From: Neodiprion pinetum
Taxonomy: Eukaryota > Arthropoda > Insecta > Hymenoptera > Diprionidae
DNA: 64,000 nt
NCBI RefSeq assembly: GCF_021155775.2
Contig: NC_060238.1
Location: 11,681,551-11,745,550, forward strand
Reading direction: 5' to 3'
The translations under genes were made by a program, and so were the position numbers. The notes below the pieces were generated by a model. The model had not been told where the DNA came from. It saw nothing but the letters and a program-made list of their open reading frames with translations, and searched no databases. This document shows, in pieces, positions 33,189 to 43,310 of this stretch; within the stretch, counting starts at the first letter, position 1; each line of letters opens with the position of its first letter.

Positions 33189-33881
33189 TTTGATTAATTA
33201 TGTTTTTTACGACGGTTTGGCCATCATGGCAGCTACACCGCAGTGCAGTGTCTGTCCGCGCCTTATAAAACCCTACCCCCCATACTCGCAGAAAAGCTGC
33301 TGTCAGCTTATGAGGTGGTCCGCCCTATCCGTGCGATCCCCCCTCACCCCCCTTGCCACTTCACAGTCTTCCGTCCGTGGGTTTCCCTGTCAATCCGAGC
33401 CAGGGTAGTCACCCGCCCGGGTAAGACCTTGCCGGAAATACCCTACCGGCTTCGAGTATGAGGAGATACTGACCAGGTGATCATCCATACATGCGCTCGG
33501 GATCTATGATTCAACCCTCCGATTGGCTCCAGCCAGCTGCAAATAGCGGTATTCCCACTTCAAAGCTGCGGGTTCCTAGAAAACCACAGGAAAGTTACAG
33601 ACATCTTTTGCAGCCCTGGTCGGCCAGATTACTATTCCGGCCTTGGCTAGTCTCGGTGGAAAATCCACAGAAATCCCGACCACATCCCATTTATTCATCT
33701 CCCATTCATCCGTCACCATTCCCTCACTCAGCCGTGGAAGGCTGGGCCAATTGTGCTCAGTAGTCGCTCGTCCACTCTCGCCTTTGCCTAGGGATTTTTA
33801 AGACCCTAATCATTGGGTCCTCCAGATTCATTGCGGCTGACAAGCCCCCACACCACGACAAGGTGACAACCGACGTGGGGG
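33189..33881 (-). other. LINE copy 2 5' UTR
   Basis: Same organisation as in the other copies, with the conserved GGAAATACCCTA block near 33433 and the CACACCACGACAAGG block close to the 5' end. Confidence 0.7.
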
Positions 33882-34533
33882 AACCTTTTTTTTTTTTTTT
33901 CTTTTTTTTTTTTGTTCAGCGGCGAAGGGGAAATCTTCAAAAGACATCCGGTTGTTCTTGTGGATGTCATCGAATAGTGCCGGATTTTTACCGGCTAAAA
34001 CCCCTCCGCCGCTCATCACCCAGGACGAGGCGGAACCGCTTTCGCATTACTTCACCTCGTCCCTGTGGCCGGCCTGTTTTCCTGGCCTCTCATTCTCTCC
34101 GTGGCCAGCTCGCAGCCGGCGCGGAGCATGCTCCTTGCCGGCCTGTCAAGGCTACGCCTCCCTTCCGTTCCTCGTCCCTACTCACTATTCATATTTAATT
34201 ACTATCCCTACTCTATGGTAATTACTTACTCACTACTTATGAAAGCAGTTACCCGCTTGCTTCGCTTGCAGCGCGTGACCTACTGACGGCGCGGAATTTG
34301 CTGACGCAAGTTTTCCGCACTGGCCCGCCTGCACTTGTCCCGCAATTAGTATTAATGTAGTCCTACTTGTTATTGGTTAGTGTCATAACAATTATTTGCT
34401 ACATGTTAGTTATTCCCTATATCATATGCCTGGCGTGTTAGTTATCCTACAGAGCAGTTGAGCAATTGTTATTTATTATTGCTCTGCCCGTTCTACATTA
34501 CGTACAGTACGTACGCACAGCGCGCGACCTACT

Positions 34534-34573
34534 GCCGGCGCGGAATTTGCTGACGCAAGGGTTTCGCGCCGGC
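34534..34573 (-). ncRNA. Representative 3' UTR hairpin
   Basis: Transcript sense: GCCGGCGCG stem 5' arm, an inner TTGC-GTCA-GCAA mini-stem, then the CGCGCCGGC 3' arm. About 12 bp of outer stem pairs in the best copy (34633-34672). The same structure recurs 2-5 times in the 3' UTR of copies 2 to 5. Confidence 0.75.
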
Positions 34574-34632
34574 TTGCCTGCGCTGTTGCGTCTGCCCGTA
34601 CTACTCAGCGTACACACGGTACGCGGCCTACT

Positions 34633-34672
34633 GCCGGCGCGGAATTTGCTGACGCAAGAGTTCCGCGCCGGC
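34633..34672 (-). ncRNA. 3' UTR hairpin, perfect copy
   Basis: Outer arms GCCGGCGCGGAA and TTCCGCGCCGGC are exact complements over 12 bp. The inner TTGC/GCAA stem has loop GTCA. Confidence 0.8.
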
Positions 34673-34986
34673 TCGTCTACACCTGCTCTGTGGTTAAAGC
34701 CCTGTCGCGTATAAGTCGACCGTGTTTGTCGTGCTATAGTAGCGTGACTACCCAGACCTACTAGTAATGTTAATTACTATTTGCAATTTACACCTATTCT
34801 AGTGTTAGTATTATTTACTAATTAACTGTAATTTTTACATTGTCCTTACTATCTACTCGCGCTAGCCTGCCGAGTCTTGCTGCTCACCGGAGTTTGCTGA
34901 CTCAGCAAGGTCGTCAGCCCGCGCTTGATGTTTACAGCTAGCTTTACGCTCGCCGCCAGTCGACGCCACTCAGGCCGTGACCCACT

Positions 34987-35023
34987 GCCGCCGGTATTTT
35001 GCTGGCGCAATAATTCCGGCGGC
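34987..35023 (-). ncRNA. 3' UTR hairpin, covarying copy
   Basis: Here the outer arms read GCCGCCGG and CCGGCGGC. Several bases differ from the perfect copy, yet pairing is kept on both sides. The inner TTGC/GCAA pairing is retained, with the loop changed to GCCA. Confidence 0.75.
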
Positions 35024-35150
35024 CTAGTCCCGATTCACCGCACTGTTAATTGTCTGGTGTCTGGTGACCGCTTATCACTTAGGTTACTCTCTGTTTAGTC
35101 TGTAACCTTTATCACTTTGTCACTTTGATTAACCTACACAGTATTAATGT

Positions 35151-38100
35151 TCACCTGTTCGTGGGGGGGTGTCTTCGCGTACCTTGTCTTGTACACCCCC
35201 TCCAAGCATCACCTTTCACTTCACTATTTCCGCACCGCACTAGCATGTTTTGCGCGGTGCGGATGTGGTGTCCCCTCTGCACTGTGACGCCGGTTCTTGC
35301 CGCCTCCACCGTCACCCTCCAGTTAGACTTTGTAGCCCCATTCTCCACGGTGGTGCGGTAGTGCGGGAACATACGCTTGTGTTCAGCCAGGCTACCACAC
35401 TGGCAGCTGGCGGTGAACACTGTTCCGTCCAGCACCACCGCGTCACGCCAGGGGGGGTGCATTTTCAGCGGGCTGGTCGAGTTGACCAGCTGCTGGGTCC
35501 CCCCATATCGTCTTTTGAGGTAGAGGATGGCCCGGTTGTTACCCAGGTAATTCACATCACCGTAGGTCATCCGGACCATCGCTCCCTCCTCCGCTGGCCT
35601 GGTAGCCGGAGGCCGGGGCTCCCCTCGTCTGATCTGTTTGGCCGCATGGTCGGCCGCCAGGTCTTCCACCCTTCTGAAAGTGGCGTCGATACCACATTTC
35701 TCCGGGTGCCCTGTCTCGTGATCATTTCGGTCCCTCAAGTCCTTCAGCAGGCCGCCGCTGCGGAAGCACACCATGTGTGCATATGATAGGTCACACGCGC
35801 ACCCAGTAGCCCCCCCCCTCAGCCTGCCTACTGGTCTGGTCACCTGCCTGCCTTGTCGTCCGGGTTGGCCTCCTTGTCTTCTCGTCCTTTCAGCCTCTTC
35901 CTTATCTCGCAGCACCCGGCCTATAAACTGGGTGGCCGCGTTCCACTTTTCCGGGCTCTCCAGCATCGCCTTGACCAATTCAGCGATGTCATCGACTTGT
36001 CCCGTGGCCTTCCTCATTTCCCCCCTGAGTTCCTCCCATGCCGGGCAGTGGAACCAGGTATGGTCTGCATCGTCGTTGGGGTTGCTGCAGTGATGGCACC
36101 TCGGTGTCACCTCCTTACCTATTCGTTTGAGGTACTCACCGAAGCATCCATGGCCCGTGAGGCCCTGGGTGAGATGAAAGTCCATCTGGCCGAACCCTCT
36201 GTCCACCCAGGGTACCACTGAGGGTATGGCTTTCCTTGTCCATGCCCCGCTCTCCTCTTCCGACCATTCCTTGTCCCACTCGGCTAAGGTCCTCTCCCTC
36301 ACCTCTTTTCTAAGCCGGTTTCTTGCGGCCTTGCCCAGTCTTCCCTCGGCCTCCGCTGTCGAGATTGTTTTTCGCTCCTTCGCCAGGAGGTGGAGAGGGA
36401 TCAGGCTGGCGAGCACCATTACGGCTGCTGTTGATACCGTGCGGTACCCGGAGACTACCCTGAGGGCACAAGTCCTTCCCGCCGCTGCTAGCCTCGCCCT
36501 GTTCCGGGCGATCTCGAGGGCGTCCGCCCACACCGGGGCGCCGTAGAGCGCCACGGAGTATGTGACGCTGGCCAGCAGCCTCCTCCTGGTGTAGGCCGGA
36601 CCACCTACGTTGGGCATTAACCTCCCTATCATGCTTGCCACCCTCGTGGCCTTGTCCGCCGCGCTCCGGATATGGTCGGCAAAGTTCAGCTTGGCGTCGA
36701 TAATGACGCCAAGGTACTTGGCACTGGCTACCGGTTTAACCCTGTGCTCCTTGACTTTGATCGGGTTTACCCTTAGCTTGTGGCGCCGGGTGAGAACCAC
36801 GATCTCGGTCTTTTGCTCCTCCAGATCCAGGCCTCTGTCCGTCAGCTAGCTTCGGGCGGACTCGATGACCTCCGTGGTCTTCCATTCCAGCAGCTCAGGG
36901 GTTCTTGCCGTTACCACAAGAGCCACATCGTCCGCGAAGCCGATCGCCTTCACTCCGTCGGGTAGGGTCATTCGGAGCAGGTCGTCATACACGATGTTCC
37001 ACAGTAGGGGGCCGAGGACGGACCCCTGTGGAACGCCAGCCGACAGGAGACGCTCCTTTTCTCCGTCGCTCGTGTGGTACAGAAGCCGCCTGTTCTCCAG
37101 GTAGCTCCCGACCAGCCGGAGGAGGTACGATGGTATGCCCTGTCTCCTTTCTATTGCCTCTAGGATGACGCCATGCCCCACCGCGTTGAAGGCGTTTCTG
37201 ACATCCAGAAGTGCCATCAAGCGGGGGGTTGAGGAGCGGCCGCGCCTCCTGCCAGCTTCACTGGCAATCTCCACCACTTCCGTGATCGCCTGCACGGTCG
37301 ACCTGCCCTTCCTGAAGCCATACTGGTTGTCTGCAAGTCCGCCAGTTGCATCCAGCGCCGCTTCCAGCCTGGCGTAGATCAGCCGCTCGAGCAGTTTCCC
37401 GGCGGTGTCGATCAGGCTGATCGGCCGGTACTTCTGCGCTGTTCCCGCCTTGGTTTGGCCCTTAGGTAGTAGAACTAACCTTTGTCTCTTTCACTGGCTG
37501 TGGAAGGTACCGCTGGCTAGGCAGGCGCTGTAGCCCCTCAAGAAAAAGTCCCGGGTCGATGTCGACCGCCACCATTATAGCCTCGTTGGGGATCCCATCG
37601 GGGCCAGGGGCTTTTCCCCTACTGATCTTCCTAACGGCCTCGACCAGCTCCGCTTCCGTGAACGGTTGCGGCGGGTCCTCTGCGGGCTCTGCCCGGCTAG
37701 GCCTTTCGACATGGGCGTGGATTGGGAAGAGCTCGTCAAGGGCCCTTTCCACCACCTCTGGGTCGTCCGGTTGCCTGGAACCACCTAATTTCCGGGATAC
37801 TAACTTATGAGGCAGCCCCCAGGGGTGCTCGTCGACCGTCCTGAGGAGCTCTTCCCAACATCTGGCTTTACTGGCCTTTATCTCGTCCCGAAGGGCCTTC
37901 CTTGCCACTTTGTATGCGCCGGGTGCTGTGGTGGTTTCCCCTCTTGCCCTCTGCCGCTGCTCCTGCCTTCTGGCCCTGACACACTGGAATCTGAGGGACG
38001 CGATCTTCTCATTCCACCAGTGCGTTGCGGTTTTGCCCTTGGGTGGTCTCCTTTTGGGCATCCCCGCATCACAGGCCTTTACCACGGTGGTCATCAGAAC

Positions 38101-38913
38101 GTCTATCTCATTTCCAGCTGCGTCCGCGCTGCGCTGCTCCTTTTCCCTTCTGAGGAAGCTCGCCATCGCGTCCTTGTCCAGCTTCCTCACCACCCATCCT
38201 TTCTCGGTGCTGCCAGGTGTTCGAGCGCGCGACCTGTCCCTGGGCTTCCACTTCATATAAATATAGCGGTGGTCGCTCAGGCTTTCGTCGTCCAGCACAC
38301 GCCACCCCATCACTTCGGCCGCCACCCCTGGGGTTCCTGCTGTCAGGTCGATTACCGACGAGGCCCCCGTGCTGGCCCGCTGCCACGTTGGGGCTGTACC
38401 CTCGTTTACTGGAATGAGGTCTAGCCTGGCCAGGAAGTCCGCGACCGCCCGACCCCTCTTGTCCCACTTGCTTGACCCCCAGTTTGGCGACTTGGCGTTA
38501 AAGTCGCCAGCCACAAGGGTTTTGGTGCCCACCGCTCTAACCGCGCCCTCGAGGTCGTCCAGTTGCCGCTCAAATTCCTCGATGGCCTCGTTAGGCGAGT
38601 AGTAGCAGCTAAAGATGGTTAGCCCGCTTACCCTCGCCCAAACGTAGCCAGCACCCTTGCCACCCGGCTCCAGGTTTCCGGCTAACCTCTTCGTCCCCAG
38701 TATGGCAGCGTCTCCCCTCGTATCCACCGCCCAGTTTCCCTGCTTTCCCGCGCTGCTGGGTTCCGAGACAATTAATATCCCGGCCCCGTGTGCCGCAGCA
38801 GTCTGGGTCAGCAGGTCCTGGGCCGCACGGCTCCGGTTAAGGTTTACCTGGAGTATCACTACTCCAGGTCCGCCCCCGGGTCCCGTGGTGGCATGCCCCT
38901 TCACTCCTGGCAT
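35151..38913 (-). pseudogene. LINE copy 3 ORF2: endonuclease, RT, CCHC, C-terminal extension
   Basis: The ATG at 38911-38913 overlaps the ORF1 end. The endonuclease is intact: Glu51 in SEPSSAG, Asp137/Asn139 in GDFNAKS, Asp214/His215 in SDHR. The RT linker follows. A phase shift near 37540, TGA near 37494 and TAG at 36846 (both where relatives have Trp) break the RT, but its catalytic FADDVALVV (FADD codons at 36927-36938) is intact. From 36800 to 35151 one 549-codon frame holds the RT thumb, the R1-type zinc motif (CHHCSNPNDDADHTWFHC, 36040-36100) and about 230 further residues. These include CDLSYAHMVCF, VRMTYGDVNYLGNNRA and DAVVLDGTVFTASCQC, seen in all copies that reach this far. Only three lesions separate it from a full-length ORF. 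Confidence 0.88.
38901..38913 (-). promoter_or_regulatory. ORF1/ORF2 overlap ATGCCAGGAGTGA
   Basis: The ORF2 ATG and the ORF1 TGA lie within 13 nt in different phases. The same layout is kept in copies 1, 4 and 5. This arrangement fits termination-reinitiation as the way ORF2 is translated, as described for SART1. Confidence 0.6.
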
Positions 38914-40556
38914 GTTGCGGTGGGAAACTCGAGCCTCCGCCCGAATGATACGCCGAGCGTGGTGGGGGAGAGCATTACTGCCGCGACCCCCGCCGTGCCC
39001 GTCTCCCGCGTGGCTGGTGCCTTGTTGCTCACCCTCCTGGTTCCCCTCCCTCCCTGCCGGAGCTTGGCTTTCTGCAGTTCCTCCTTAAACGAACTGCAGC
39101 GGCCGCTCCCAGAAAAGTGGTCACCTCTCAGGCCCCGGTTCTTGCAGGTCAGGCACCTCGGGCTAGACCCCTGGCACTCCTTCTCTTTGTGCCCCTCCGT
39201 GCCGCACTTCCTGCAGGCGTTAGAGTTATCGGGCCCGAGGCACTGCGCCGCGTGATGCCCGTACCCCTGGCACCTGTGGCACCTGTCCACCATGATCCTC
39301 TCCCGGATCCGGCAGGCGGTCCAGCCGATCCTGACCTTTCCCATCGCCAGTAGCTTCCGGGCAGTCCGCTCCGGGATACGCATAAGCGCGGTATGCGTGC
39401 CCCGGAAGCCGCTCCTCAGCCTGATGTCTCCCTCCAGAGGTGCTTTCAGGGCGCTGCTGAGGGCCGCCCTGGTCTCCTCTGCCGTCGTGATCTCATCGAG
39501 ATCCCGAACCTCGATGGTCATGGCCGGCTCCAGCGTCGACACTTTAGCCTGACCACCCAGGGCCAGCACAACGGCCTCCTTCAAGGCCTGTGCCCCGCTT
39601 GAACCCTTGAGCTCCAGAAGGACATCCCCGCCTCTGGTCCTCCTGACTGCCGTAATGGAGGCACCTACCTTATCGGGGTCCACCTGGCCCTTGATCCTTT
39701 TGAGGACATCCGCGTAATTTTGCCCCCCTTCCGTCTTAATCAGGACGGCATCCGGCCTGACAGGTTTCCTGGGCCTTGGTCCCCTTTCCTTTGCGGGGGC
39801 CGCGGCCGTGTTCTTGGCTGGCGCAGCTGGCACTGCTGGCGTTGTGGCGGCTGTCTTGCGGCGGCCTCGCTTGACCACCTCGCTCCAGCCCTCCTGGCGG
39901 GGTTTCTCCCCCTGTTCTTCGGGGCGCGGCCTCTTTTCCGCGGCTCCAGTTGAGGGGGAGATCTCCTTCCTCTTGTTAGTTGTTGCTGCCTTCTGTTGCT
40001 CGCGCTGCAGCTGCTGCGCCCCTGTCTGCGTGGCCTTGTCCTGAGTCTCCCGCGGTACTCTGGTTCCGGCCAGCTCCCCCTCCATCCTGCCCCAGGCGCG
40101 CTCGACTCGCCTGATTATAATCGCTGCCTTGGCCACATCCTCTCTGAGGGCGACGTGGATGTTCTTGTGGGCCGCCGTGAAGGCCTTTATACCCTCAATG
40201 AGGGTAATCAGGTCCTTCAGCGATCCCCTCTCGCTCGCCTCCTGCACGTTTTGGGCGGTCAGGCTAACCTCCCCGGGGCGGCTCATCGTCCTTGCCCCCT
40301 CGCTCCTGGCTTTCGGGATCGCTCCCTTCAGCTCGATCGCACCCTTATGCGCTCCCTCCCTCGGCGCCTCTACATCGATGAGGATGAGTGGCGTCTGGAC
40401 AGGCGCCGGCTCCCTCATCTGCACCTCCACGGTGGTGACCCGCTTGGGCTGTGGTGGTGTCCGGTGGATACTGGTCCTTCTCGCCAAGGGATCCACCTCG
40501 AAGACCTCATTCTCCATTTGGTTCTCAGTTTTGTTTGTTTTGTTTAGGTTAGCCAT
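38901..40556 (-). CDS. LINE copy 3 ORF1 (gag-like protein), intact 551 codons
   Basis: The ATG (40554-40556) sits 19 bases inside the insertion duplication, and the frame is open to TGA at 38901-38903. The N-terminal motif EVFEVDPLARRTSIHRTPP is at about residues 17-35. A Glu/Lys-rich helical region follows (to about 200), then a Lys/Arg/Pro-rich linker. The R1-type gag core (MTIEVRDLDEITTAEE; AALSSALKAPLEGDIRLRSGF) precedes three zinc knuckles at about residues 426-487: CHRCQGYGHHAAQC, CRKCGTEGHKEKEC and CLTCKNRGLRGDHFSGSGRC. In TRAS/SART-type elements ORF1p binds element RNA and assists nuclear and telomeric targeting. It is the only complete long frame in the window, so the element was probably active fairly recently. 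Confidence 0.9.
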   Translation of the reverse strand: MANLNKTNKTENQMENEVFEVDPLARRTSIHRTPPQPKRVTTVEVQMREPAPVQTPLILIDVEAPREGAHKGAIELKGAIPKARSEGARTMSRPGEVSLTAQNVQEASERGSLKDLITLIEGIKAFTAAHKNIHVALREDVAKAAIIIRRVERAWGRMEGELAGTRVPRETQDKATQTGAQQLQREQQKAATTNKRKEISPSTGAAEKRPRPEEQGEKPRQEGWSEVVKRGRRKTAATTPAVPAAPAKNTAAAPAKERGPRPRKPVRPDAVLIKTEGGQNYADVLKRIKGQVDPDKVGASITAVRRTRGGDVLLELKGSSGAQALKEAVVLALGGQAKVSTLEPAMTIEVRDLDEITTAEETRAALSSALKAPLEGDIRLRSGFRGTHTALMRIPERTARKLLAMGKVRIGWTACRIRERIMVDRCHRCQGYGHHAAQCLGPDNSNACRKCGTEGHKEKECQGSSPRCLTCKNRGLRGDHFSGSGRCSSFKEELQKAKLRQGGRGTRRVSNKAPATRETGTAGVAAVMLSPTTLGVSFGRRLEFPTATCQE

Positions 40557-40625
40557 GTTGCAGTAAATAATGTCTTGTGAATCGTAAATAATTTTTGAAC
40601 TACTGGTAAATTCGAAAAATTAACG

Positions 40626-40705
40626 ACGGAGCCAGGAATCGAACCTGGTATCTAGCGATGCTTTACCGGAGCCTTACTCCACTAGACCACCTAGCCGCCC
40701 TGACT
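40626..40705 (-). repeat. tRNA-like segment, unit 1
   Basis: Minus-strand A box TGGTCTAGTGG and B box GGTTCGATTCC. The T-arm stem is intact, but the acceptor stem does not close. Confidence 0.65.
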
Positions 40706-41004
40706 CTGATGTCGTTAATTCCTCTCATCACCAGTAAGTTAAAATTTGTTTTCTTGTGCTGTAATAGTATGTGTGAATATGGAAGGTGCTCTTCCTCTTC
40801 GAGACACAAATTTGTAAGAATGTCTGTAAGTGTTTACATTTTGGTATCTTACGCTTCTTGGTGCGAAGCTCGTAAGACAGTCAATGACCGTCTAATATTG
40901 AAATGCGGATATGCATCCTCAACATTAATATTAATCACGAGGCAATATTCATTTTGTGAATCGTAAATAATTTTTGAACTACTGGTAAATTCGAAAAATT
41001 AACG

Positions 41005-41084
41005 ACGGAGCCAGGAATCGAACCTGGTATCTAGCGATGCTTTACCGGAGCCTTACTCCACTAGACCACCTAGCCGCCCTGACT
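41005..41084 (-). repeat. tRNA-like segment, unit 2
   Basis: Identical in layout to unit 1, 379 bp downstream. Confidence 0.65.
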
Positions 41085-41383
41085 CTGATGTCGTTAATTC
41101 CTCTCATCACCAGTGAGTTCAAATTTGTTTTCTTGTGCTGTAATAGTATGTGTGAATATAGAAGGTGTTCTTCCTCTTCGAGACACAAATTTGTAAGAAT
41201 GTCTGTAAGTGTTTACATTTTGGTATCTTACGCTTCTTGGTGCGAAGCTCGTAAGACAGTCAATGACCGTCTTATATTGAAATGCGGATATGCATCCTCA
41301 ACATTAATATTAATCACGAGGCAATATTCATTTTGTGAATCGTAAATAATTTTTGAACTACTGGTAAATTCGAAAAATTAACG

Positions 41384-41463
41384 ACGGAGCCAGGAATCGA
41401 ACCTGGTATCTAGCGATGCTTTACCGGAGCCTTACTCCACTAGACCACCTAGCCGCCCTGACT
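41384..41463 (-). repeat. tRNA-like segment, unit 3
   Basis: Third direct copy, in the unit truncated at about 41603. Confidence 0.65.
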
Positions 41464-41652
41464 CTGATGTCGTTAATTCCTCTCATCACCAGTAAGTTCA
41501 AATTTGTTTTCTTGTGCTGTATTAGTATGTGTGAATATAGAAGGTGTTCTTCCTCTTCGAGACACAAATTTGTAAGAATGTCTGTAAGTGTTTACATTTT
41601 GGTACTAAACAAATTTGAACTTACTGGTGATGAGAGGAATTAACGACATCAG

Positions 41653-41732
41653 AGTCAGGGCGGCTAGGTGGTCTAGTGGAGTAAGGCTCCGGTAAAGCAT
41701 CGCTAGATACCAGGTTCGATTCCTGGCTCCGT
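41653..41732 (+). repeat. tRNA-like segment, inverted unit
   Basis: A box at 41669-41679 and B box at 41713-41723 on the plus strand. Together with unit 3 it forms a large palindrome centred near 41603. Confidence 0.65.
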
Positions 41733-41980
41733 CGTTAATTTTTCGAATTTACCAGTAGTTCAAAAATTATTTACGATTCACAAAATGAATATTGCCTCGT
41801 GATTAATATTAATGTTGAGGATGCATATCCGCATTTCAATATTAGACGGTCATTGACTGTCTTACGAGCTTCGCACCAAGAAGCGTAAGATACCAAAATG
41901 TAAACACTTACAGACATTCTTACAAATTTGTGTCTCGAAGAGGAAGAACACCTTCTATATTCACACAGTAAATAATGTCT

Positions 41981-42663
41981 AACGACGGTTCGGCCATCAT
42001 GGCAGCTGCACCGCGGTGCAGCATCTATCCCCGCCGGAAAGAACCCTAACCCCATACTCGCACGGAAGCTGCTTTCAGCTTGTCGGGTGGTCAGCCCTAT
42101 CCATGCGATCCCCCCCTCCCCCCTTACCTCTTTAGGGTCTTCCGTCCGAGGGATTCCCCTGTCAATCCGAGCCTGGGTAGGCCCCCATTCGGGTAAGACC
42201 TTGCCGGAAATACCCTACCAGCTTCGGGTATGAGGAAATACTGACCAGGTAATCCTCCATACATGCGCCCGGAACCCAAGATTCAATCCTCCGATTGGCT
42301 CCAGTCAGCTGCAAATAGCGGTTTTCCCACTTCAAACCTGTGGATTCCTAGGAACCCACAGGAAAGGTACAGACATTTTTTGCAGCCCTGGTCGGCGGAT
42401 TACTAGTCCGGCCTTGGCTAGTCTCGGAGGAATATTCTCAGAGGTCTCGACCACATCCCATTCATTCGCTTCCCATTCATTCCTCGCCATTCCCTCACCC
42501 AACCTCGGAAGGCTGGGCCGGTTGTGCTTGGTGGTAGTCGCTCATCTGGTCTCGCCTTTGCCCAGGGACTTTGGGGCCCTGGTCATTGGGTCCTCCAGAT
42601 TCATTGCGACCGCCAAGCCCCCACACCACGACAAGGTGACAACCGACGTAGGGGACGTGGGGG
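41981..42663 (-). other. LINE copy 3 5' UTR (distal part)
   Basis: Continues the 5' UTR after the insertion, from CGACGGTTCGG to CCCCCACGT at the element end. The distal end has a short duplicated GACGTAGGGGACGTGGGGG. Confidence 0.7.
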
Positions 42664-42799
42664 AACCTAACCCAACCCAACCTGACCGAACCTAACCTTA
42701 CCCAACCTGACATAACCAATGTAAACAACAATATCGCGCAAAATGGCTGACATCGGCTGACGGGGCATGCGGTCAGTGTGTTACCGGCCTTACCTAACC
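42664..42799. repeat. Inter-LINE spacer: CCTAA-like repeats plus shared unique motif
   Basis: Degenerate CCTAACCC units, then AATGTAAACAACAA, a region containing GACGGGGCATGCGGTC and GTGTTACCGGCC, then TACCTAACC, abutting the poly(T) of copy 4. The same order is seen at 63172-63290 and partly at 20030-20132. Confidence 0.7.
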
Positions 42800-43270
42800 T
42801 TTTTTTTTCAGCGGCGAAGGGGAAATCTTTAAAAAGACATCCGGATATTCAAGTTGGTGTCTACGGGTAGTGCCGGATTTGTACCGGCTAAAGCCCCTCC
42901 GCCGCTCATCACCCAGGAAGAGGCGAAACCGCTTTCGCATTACTTCACCTCGTCCCTGTGGCCGGCTTCTTGTCATAGCCTCCCTCGCCTGTCCCGTGGT
43001 TCAACCTACTGTCGCGATGTCGGCTTGGAGCTTGCACTCGCATTCTTCTCGCCGGCCTGTCGGTCCCACATCTCCGCTCCCGTGGCCCTTGCTCTACTGT
43101 CCTGTTTATCCTATTGATATATGTCTCGGGAGTCACCGTCAGTCTGTTAGTTAGTTTGTATGTCCTCTCCATTGTTGTTATGTTATTTTATTACATGTCT
43201 GTTTTGTGAGTCCCCGTCAATCAGTTCGTTTGTCACTTTGCCGTGTCGTTGTCACGGCTCGCGTCCTACT

Positions 43271-43310
43271 GCCGGCACGGAATTTGCTAACGCAGGTGTT
43301 CCGCGCTGGT
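43271..43310 (-). ncRNA. 3' UTR hairpin, copy 4 first
   Basis: Arms GCCGGCACGG and CCGCGCTGG pair with G-U wobbles. The apical part is slightly altered. Confidence 0.6.

Larger units (their letters stand above)
26708..33881 (-). mobile_element. R1-clade TRAS/SART-like LINE, copy 2
   Basis: Poly(A) tail at 26708-26716 (minus), 3' UTR with four hairpin copies to about 27865, ORF2 from 31614 to 27866, ORF1 from 33188, 5' UTR to 33881. Its 5' end (CCCCCACGTCGG) is separated from the poly(A) of copy 3 by only four bases (AACC on plus). Confidence 0.9.
33914..35150 (-). other. LINE copy 3 3' UTR with hairpin array
   Basis: Hairpins at 34286-34323, 34534-34573, 34633-34672 and 34987-35023, with a weaker relative near 34886. 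Otherwise AT-rich and non-coding. Confidence 0.75.
40576..41965. mobile_element. Tandem tRNA-like repeat insertion (three direct units plus one inverted)
   Basis: Flanking CAGTAAATAATGTCT (40561-40575 and 41966-41980) is a 15-bp target duplication. Inside are units starting TGTGAATCG at 40576, 40955 and 41334, exactly 379 bp apart. The third breaks at about 41603 and is followed by an inverted unit to 41965. The units are nearly identical. Open frames in it are accidental. It sits in the 5' UTR of LINE copy 3, 20 bp upstream of the ORF1 ATG. Confidence 0.88.
33886..42663 (-). mobile_element. R1-clade TRAS/SART-like LINE, copy 3 (best preserved)
   Basis: Poly(A) is 33886-33912 (two A runs on the minus strand), then 3' UTR to 35150, ORF2 38913-35151, an intact ORF1 40556-38901, and a 5' UTR interrupted by the tandem tRNA-like insertion (40576-41965, with a 15-bp duplication). 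It ends at 42663 beside CCTAACCC repeats. Without the insertion it would be about 7.4 kb. Confidence 0.92.

Noticed and set aside
40658..41643. Three repeated open frames of 75-102 codons as a gene family
   Set aside because: They are copies of the same tandem repeat read across a tRNA-like segment, with no coding signature.
40626..41732. Functional tRNA genes
   Set aside because: A and B boxes and the T arm are good, but the acceptor stem does not pair and the anticodon arm is not standard.
40576..41965. CRISPR array
   Set aside because: The repeats are 379 bp long without spacers, in an insect transposon context.
40576..41965. Hammerhead ribozyme in the 379-bp unit (retrozyme)
   Set aside because: I looked on both strands for CTGANGA with GAAAC in workable spacing and did not find a core. 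Only GGTGATGAGAGG is vaguely similar.
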